Shown piece after piece: positions 60,536 to 64,000 of a stretch of 64,000 nt of DNA. This stretch comes from Streptomyces sp. HUAS CB01. Its GTDB lineage: Bacteria; Actinomycetota; Actinomycetes; Streptomycetales; Streptomycetaceae. How positions within the stretch are numbered: position 1 is the first letter of the stretch; every line of letters starts with the position of its first letter. A model generated the notes under the pieces. That model saw nothing but the letters and a program-made list of their open reading frames with translations, did not search any database and had not been told where the DNA came from. The stretch covers positions 6,975,501 through 7,039,500 of the forward strand of contig NZ_CP129137.1 in assembly GCF_030406905.1 (NCBI RefSeq). Reading direction: 5' to 3'. The position numbers were made by a program, and so were the translations under genes.

Positions 60536-62794
60536 TCAGTGCTCCTTGACCAGTTCGGCGTACGCGCCCCCGCGCGCGACGAGTTCCTCGTGCCGCCCGC
60601 GTTCCACGACCGTGCCGTGGTCGAGGACCACGATCTCGTCGCTGTCCCGAACGGTGCTCAGCCGGTGGGCGATCACCACGCAGGCGCAGCCGCGACGGCG
60701 CAGACCGTCGATGATCAGCTGCTCGGTCTCCGCGTCCAGCGCGCTGGTCACCTCGTCCAGCACCAGCACACTGGGCCGGCGCACCAGCGCCCGGGCGATC
60801 TCCAGCCGCTGCCGCTGCCCGCCGGAGAAGTTGCGGCCGTCCTGCTCGACCCGGCCGTGGACACCGCCGGGCCGCCGCGCGACCACGTCGTACAGCTGGG
60901 CGTCCTTGAGCGCGTCGACGACGGCCTCGTCGGTGATCGACGGGTCCCACAGGGCGACGTTGTCGCGGACCGTGCCCTCGAACAGGAACACCTCCTGGTC
61001 GACGAAGGAGACGGAGGCGGCGAGCGCGCCGCGCGGGATCTCGTCCAGCCGCCGCCCGTCGATGCGGATGACGCCCTCCCAGGGGCTGTACAGACCTGCG
61101 ATCAGCCGGGACACGGTGGACTTGCCGCTGCCGGAGCCGCCGACGAGCGCGACCTGGCTGCCCGGGCCCACCGACAGCGAGAAGCCGGTGAGGAGCGGCT
61201 TGTCCAGCGGGCTGTAGCCGAAGGTGATGTTCTCCAGCGTGACGTGGCCGCGCAGCCTGCGGGTGCTCGCGGGAGGCTCGGGGCGGGTGTACAGCCCGTC
61301 GGCCGGGAAGTTCTCCACGTCCTTCAGCCGGGCCACGTCGGCGGCGAAGTCCTGGATGCGCGACGCCATGCCGTTGAGGCGGGTGATCGGCGCGGTGAAC
61401 CGGGTCACGAGGGCCTGGAAGGCCACGAGCAGTCCCATCGAGATATGGCCCTCGACCGCACGCAGACCGCCGATCCACAGGATCAGCGCGCTGTTCAGCG
61501 TGGCCAGGGTGGGCGCCACGACGGCCAGCACCGCGCTCGGCACACCGAGCCGCTGCTGCTCCTCCAGGGTGATGGCGTGCTGACCGGCCCAGCGGCGGAA
61601 GTAGCCGTTCTCACCGCCGGTGGCCTTCATCGTCTCGATGAGCTGGATGCCGGTGTACGAGGTGTTCGTCAGCCGGGCGCTGTCGGCGCGCAGTTTCTGG
61701 GTGCGGGTCGCGCGCAGCCGCACCACGATCCGCATCGCGACCACGTTCAGCAGCGCGACGAGGACCCCGACGACGGTGAGTTGCGGGTCGTACGTCCACA
61801 GCAGCAGCGCGTACAGGACGACGACGACGCCGTCGACGCCGAACGCGGTGAGGTCACGGGCCAGGGTCTCGGCGACCGCGTCGTTCGACTGCAGCCGCTG
61901 GACGAGGTCGGCGGGACTTCGCTGGCCGAAGAACGTCACCGGCAGTCTGAGCAGATGCCGGAAGAACCGGGCGCTGCTCAGCGTGGACGAGATGACGCGG
62001 CCGCGCAGCAGGTTCGCCTGCTGGAGCCCCGTCAGCACGGCCGTCAGCGCGACCATCGCCGCCATCGAGGCGAAGAGGACCCCGAGCAGCGAGGTCTGAC
62101 GGCCCACCAGGTACATGTCGATGTACGTACGGCTCAGCGCGGGCAGCGCCGCGCCGACCGCGACGAGCAGCAGACTGGCGAGCAGCGCGGCGACCAGCGT
62201 GCCGGTGGTGCCGCGCAGCCGGGCCGGCACGGAGCGCAGGACACCGGGCTTGCGGCCGCCGCGGCGGAAGCCGTCGCCGGGTTCGAAGACCAGCACCACT
62301 CCGGTGAAGCTGGTGTCGAAGTCCTCCATGGACACGAACCGGCGGCCCTTGTCCGGGTCGTTGATGTGCACACCGCGGCGACCGAGGCGGCGCCCCATGC
62401 CGTCGTGCACGACGTAGTGGTTGAACTCCCAGAACAGGATGGCCGGCGGCCGGACCCCGGCGAGCGCGGCCGGCTCCATCTGCATGCCCTTGGCCTGGAG
62501 TCCGTAACTGCGGGCCGCCTTGAGGATGTTGCTGGCGCGGGAGCCGTCGCGGGAGACACCGCAGGCGATCCGCAGCTCCTCCAGGGGCACGTGTCTGCCG
62601 TAGTGGCCGAGCACCATGGCGAGTGCGGCGGCGCCGCACTCCACGGCCTCCATCTGGAGCACGGTGGGGGTGCGGACGCTCTTCTGCCTCGCGGGCGCGG
62701 CGGCCTTCCGTGCCCGGCGCGGGTCGGCGCGCCGCTGACCGCCGCCGCGGCGCGCGCCGGTGGAGCGGGGGGTCGTGGGGGAGGGAGCCGTCAC
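60536..62794 (-). CDS. NHLM-type peptide exporter with C39 leader peptidase, permease and ATPase
   Basis: A 752-residue bifunctional transporter. The C39 peptidase (about 40-170) has the Cys in QMEAVECGAAALAMVLGHYG, His in FWEFNHYVVHDG and Asp in HINDPDKGRRF; it cuts leaders after a double-glycine. The six-helix exporter (about 200-480) and the ATPase (GGSGSGKSTVSRLI, FSGGQRQRLEIARAL, VLVLDEVTSALD, VVIAHRLSTV) follow. The start is a GTG overlapping the HlyD stop (GTGA); a TTG 12 bases earlier is open but less likely. It would process and secrete the peptide encoded at the window's end. Confidence 0.94.
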   Translation of the reverse strand: MTAPSPTTPRSTGARRGGGQRRADPRRARKAAAPARQKSVRTPTVLQMEAVECGAAALAMVLGHYGRHVPLEELRIACGVSRDGSRASNILKAARSYGLQAKGMQMEPAALAGVRPPAILFWEFNHYVVHDGMGRRLGRRGVHINDPDKGRRFVSMEDFDTSFTGVVLVFEPGDGFRRGGRKPGVLRSVPARLRGTTGTLVAALLASLLLVAVGAALPALSRTYIDMYLVGRQTSLLGVLFASMAAMVALTAVLTGLQQANLLRGRVISSTLSSARFFRHLLRLPVTFFGQRSPADLVQRLQSNDAVAETLARDLTAFGVDGVVVVLYALLLWTYDPQLTVVGVLVALLNVVAMRIVVRLRATRTQKLRADSARLTNTSYTGIQLIETMKATGGENGYFRRWAGQHAITLEEQQRLGVPSAVLAVVAPTLATLNSALILWIGGLRAVEGHISMGLLVAFQALVTRFTAPITRLNGMASRIQDFAADVARLKDVENFPADGLYTRPEPPASTRRLRGHVTLENITFGYSPLDKPLLTGFSLSVGPGSQVALVGGSGSGKSTVSRLIAGLYSPWEGVIRIDGRRLDEIPRGALAASVSFVDQEVFLFEGTVRDNVALWDPSITDEAVVDALKDAQLYDVVARRPGGVHGRVEQDGRNFSGGQRQRLEIARALVRRPSVLVLDEVTSALDAETEQLIIDGLRRRGCACVVIAHRLSTVRDSDEIVVLDHGTVVERGRHEELVARGGAYAELVKEH

Positions 62795-63729
62795 GGGAGC
62801 AGCCAATCGATCGGACGCTGGTCGGCCAGCCGGATCGCGCCGCCGGCCGGGGTCATGGACGCGACGGCGTACGGCGGCCCTTCGGAGGACGACCAGGCGT
62901 ACCCGGACTCGGTGCGGGGGGAGCGGTCGAGTTCCACCAGGACGGCGACGGGCCGGCCCTGGCGGGAGAACTGCTCGGCGAGCTGGCCGTCGCCGAGGAA
63001 GCCGGCGATCTGCTGCCGGCTCTGCGAGGTCCGCCCGACGGCCTTGACCCGTCCGCGCAGCACTCCGTACTGCTCGGACGGCACCGACTGCACGGTGAGG
63101 TCCACCCGTGCGCCGACGGGGACGGCCGTGCCGTTGTCGGCGGGAAGGTAGAGCAGCGCCTTCAGCGGGGCGCGTGCGTCGTCGACGCGTTCCAGGACGG
63201 CGACGTCCGCGCCGGTGGTGACGACGGCACCGATGGTGGCGACGAGGGACGTGACACGGCCCGCGGCGAGGGTCCGCACGAGCGTGCCGTCCTTCTTCCG
63301 GGCGCCGTCCCCGCTTGCGTCACCGCTCTCGCCGTCGCCGTCGCCGTCGCCGCTGCCGGAGTCCGGTCCGTCGTCGCCCGTGCCGTCCCCGCCGGTGGAC
63401 TCACCGTCGTCCTGGGTCCGGTCCGCGGAGGTGCGCACCCGCAGGAGAGGGGCACCGGCCGGGAGGCTCTTGCCCTCCTCGGCGAGCACCTCTGTCACCT
63501 GACCGGCGACCGGGCTCTGCAGGACGTAACTGCCCTGGGCGTGCGTGAGAATTCCCGGTGCGTGCACCGTGGACGAAACGGAACCGGTTGTCGCCCAGAA
63601 TGCGGCGGCCGCCATCGCGATCACCGTGACGGTGAGGACGAGCCAGCCCTGCGGACGGGCGAAACGGACCGGCAGATCGATTTCTTCCGGTGACTGCAGC
63701 TTGGAAAGGGCCTTTTGGCGGAACTGCAC
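62791..63729 (-). CDS. HlyD-family periplasmic/extracytoplasmic adaptor of the NHLM exporter
   Basis: A 312-residue protein with one membrane helix (GWLVLTVTVIAMAAAAFWAT, about 28-47), biotinyl-lipoyl-like halves (GSYVLQSPVAGQVTEVLAEE and GTLVRTLAAGRVTSLVATIG) and a C-terminal beta domain (VPVGARVDLTVQSVPSEQYG). Where coiled coils are usual it has a 40-residue Asp/Gly/Ser-rich insertion (GDDGPDSGSGDGDGDGESGD, about residues 105-145). GTG start with GAGGGAAGAG. Part of the export operon, four bases overlapped with the peptidase-ABC gene. Confidence 0.9.
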   Translation of the reverse strand: MQFRQKALSKLQSPEEIDLPVRFARPQGWLVLTVTVIAMAAAAFWATTGSVSSTVHAPGILTHAQGSYVLQSPVAGQVTEVLAEEGKSLPAGAPLLRVRTSADRTQDDGESTGGDGTGDDGPDSGSGDGDGDGESGDASGDGARKKDGTLVRTLAAGRVTSLVATIGAVVTTGADVAVLERVDDARAPLKALLYLPADNGTAVPVGARVDLTVQSVPSEQYGVLRGRVKAVGRTSQSRQQIAGFLGDGQLAEQFSRQGRPVAVLVELDRSPRTESGYAWSSSEGPPYAVASMTPAGGAIRLADQRPIDWLLP

Positions 63730-63779
63730 GTAACTCTTCCCTCGACTGCATATGTCCGGGTCCGGGGGTGAAAAGCGCG

Positions 63780-63814
63780 GTGAGCCCCGGAACGGGGAAG
63801 GTTCCGGGGCTCAC
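63780..63814 (-). terminator. Perfect 14-bp hairpin between precursor and export genes
   Basis: GTGAGCCCCGGAAC (63780-63793) and its exact complement GTTCCGGGGCTCAC (63801-63814) with a seven-base loop. It lies 12 bases after the precursor stop and upstream of the HlyD start, so it probably limits read-through and lets the peptide gene be expressed above the transporter. Confidence 0.85.
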
Positions 63815-63825
63815 TCAGGGCGTGC

Positions 63826-64000
63826 TCAGAGGCCGGCGACGAGACCGGTGACGGCACCGGTGTTCAGGCCGGTCGCACCCTCGACGGTGCCCACGACGGA
63901 GCCCACGAGGGCCGAGGCCGGGACGATGCCGTCAACGGTGGAGGTCAGACCGGAAACCGCGCCGGCGGCCACGGCGCTGTGCAGACCGCCGGAGACGTTG
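63826..64000 (-). CDS. Double-glycine precursor peptide, 5' end missing
   Basis: The visible 58 residues contain the end of a leader, NVSGG, followed by LHSAVAAGAVSGLTSTVDGI and a further Gly/Ala/Val/Thr-rich stretch to VTGLVAGL and stop. The VSGG site is the cut point of the C39 peptidase encoded downstream. The core is about 52 residues, hydrophobic, and has Ser/Thr but no Cys, so it cannot form lanthionine rings. Databases often name such peptides 'type A2 lantipeptide', which the sequence does not support. Related peptide genes may lie beyond the window edge. Confidence 0.8.
   Translation of the reverse strand, partial: NVSGGLHSAVAAGAVSGLTSTVDGIVPASALVGSVVGTVEGATGLNTGAVTGLVAGL

Noticed and set aside
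63826..64000. Call as lanthipeptide (type A2) precursor
   Set aside because: The visible core has no cysteine, so lanthionine rings are impossible, and no LanM/LanB-type enzyme is in the window.
1..64000. Prophage, transposon or CRISPR content
   Set aside because: No integrase, transposase, terminal inverted repeats with target duplications, cas genes or spacer-repeat arrays were seen.

Overview
The window is high-GC actinobacterial DNA, almost certainly Streptomyces or a close relative. The evidence is the very high G+C with strong third-position bias, a short chaplin gene, a conservon operon (kinase-like, roadblock, DUF742 and GTPase genes), a HelR gene with an upstream rifamycin-associated element, a SigB/F-type sigma factor facing a GAF/PAS/PP2C phosphatase, an NsrR-HmpA pair, and an NHLM-type peptide exporter. 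No rRNA, tRNA, CRISPR array or insertion sequence was recognised.

Layout. Bases 1-3614 hold the 3' end of an ECF-like sigma factor gene and a tightly overlapping FecBCD-type importer (lipoprotein, permease, ATPase). A tract of short GC-rich tandem repeats (3615-4456) separates it from a compact cluster (4457-10109): MFS exporter, AsnB-type amidotransferase, cytochrome P450 and PvcA/Dit1-type isonitrile synthase. This cluster is the most interesting biosynthetic locus here. With no PvcB-like desaturase/decarboxylase in it, a product that keeps its carboxyl group as an amide (hazimycin-like) is a sensible guess. Bases 10445-18445 carry stress signalling (sigma factor, phosphatase), an MFS transporter with a MarR regulator, a GAP-family membrane protein and a second P450. 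Bases 18795-21188 hold helR and its RAE.

Bases 21946-27494 hold an unusual Pls/PosA-like membrane synthetase that has two almost identical carrier domains and no adenylation domain. A small overlapping leader ORF precedes it. Divergent from it are an acyltransferase-like membrane protein and a histidine-phosphatase-fold protein lacking both catalytic histidines. A 97-bp tandem repeat follows. Bases 27806-35365 are mostly metabolism and transport: TetR, APC permease with amidohydrolase, nucleotidyltransferase, OFA transporter with its tiny partner protein. Bases 35654-45059 hold an AI-2E exporter, nsrR-hmpA, a chaplin, gene remnants, a LysR regulator, an AhpD-like protein, an SMI1-like protein and an N-formylglutamate amidohydrolase.

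Bases 45387-49354 are the conservon, whose kinase-like protein has lost its usual phospho-acceptor His. Bases 49530-57260 hold a CPBP protease, two overlapping secreted/anchored proteins (one with a vWA domain), a beta-propeller protein, and two secreted enzymes (GH16-ricin glucanase and S1 protease) flanking a LacI-type palindrome. Bases 57664-64000 are an NHLM peptide-export operon (peptidase-ABC, ABC, HlyD) read from a cut-off double-glycine precursor whose core contains no cysteine.
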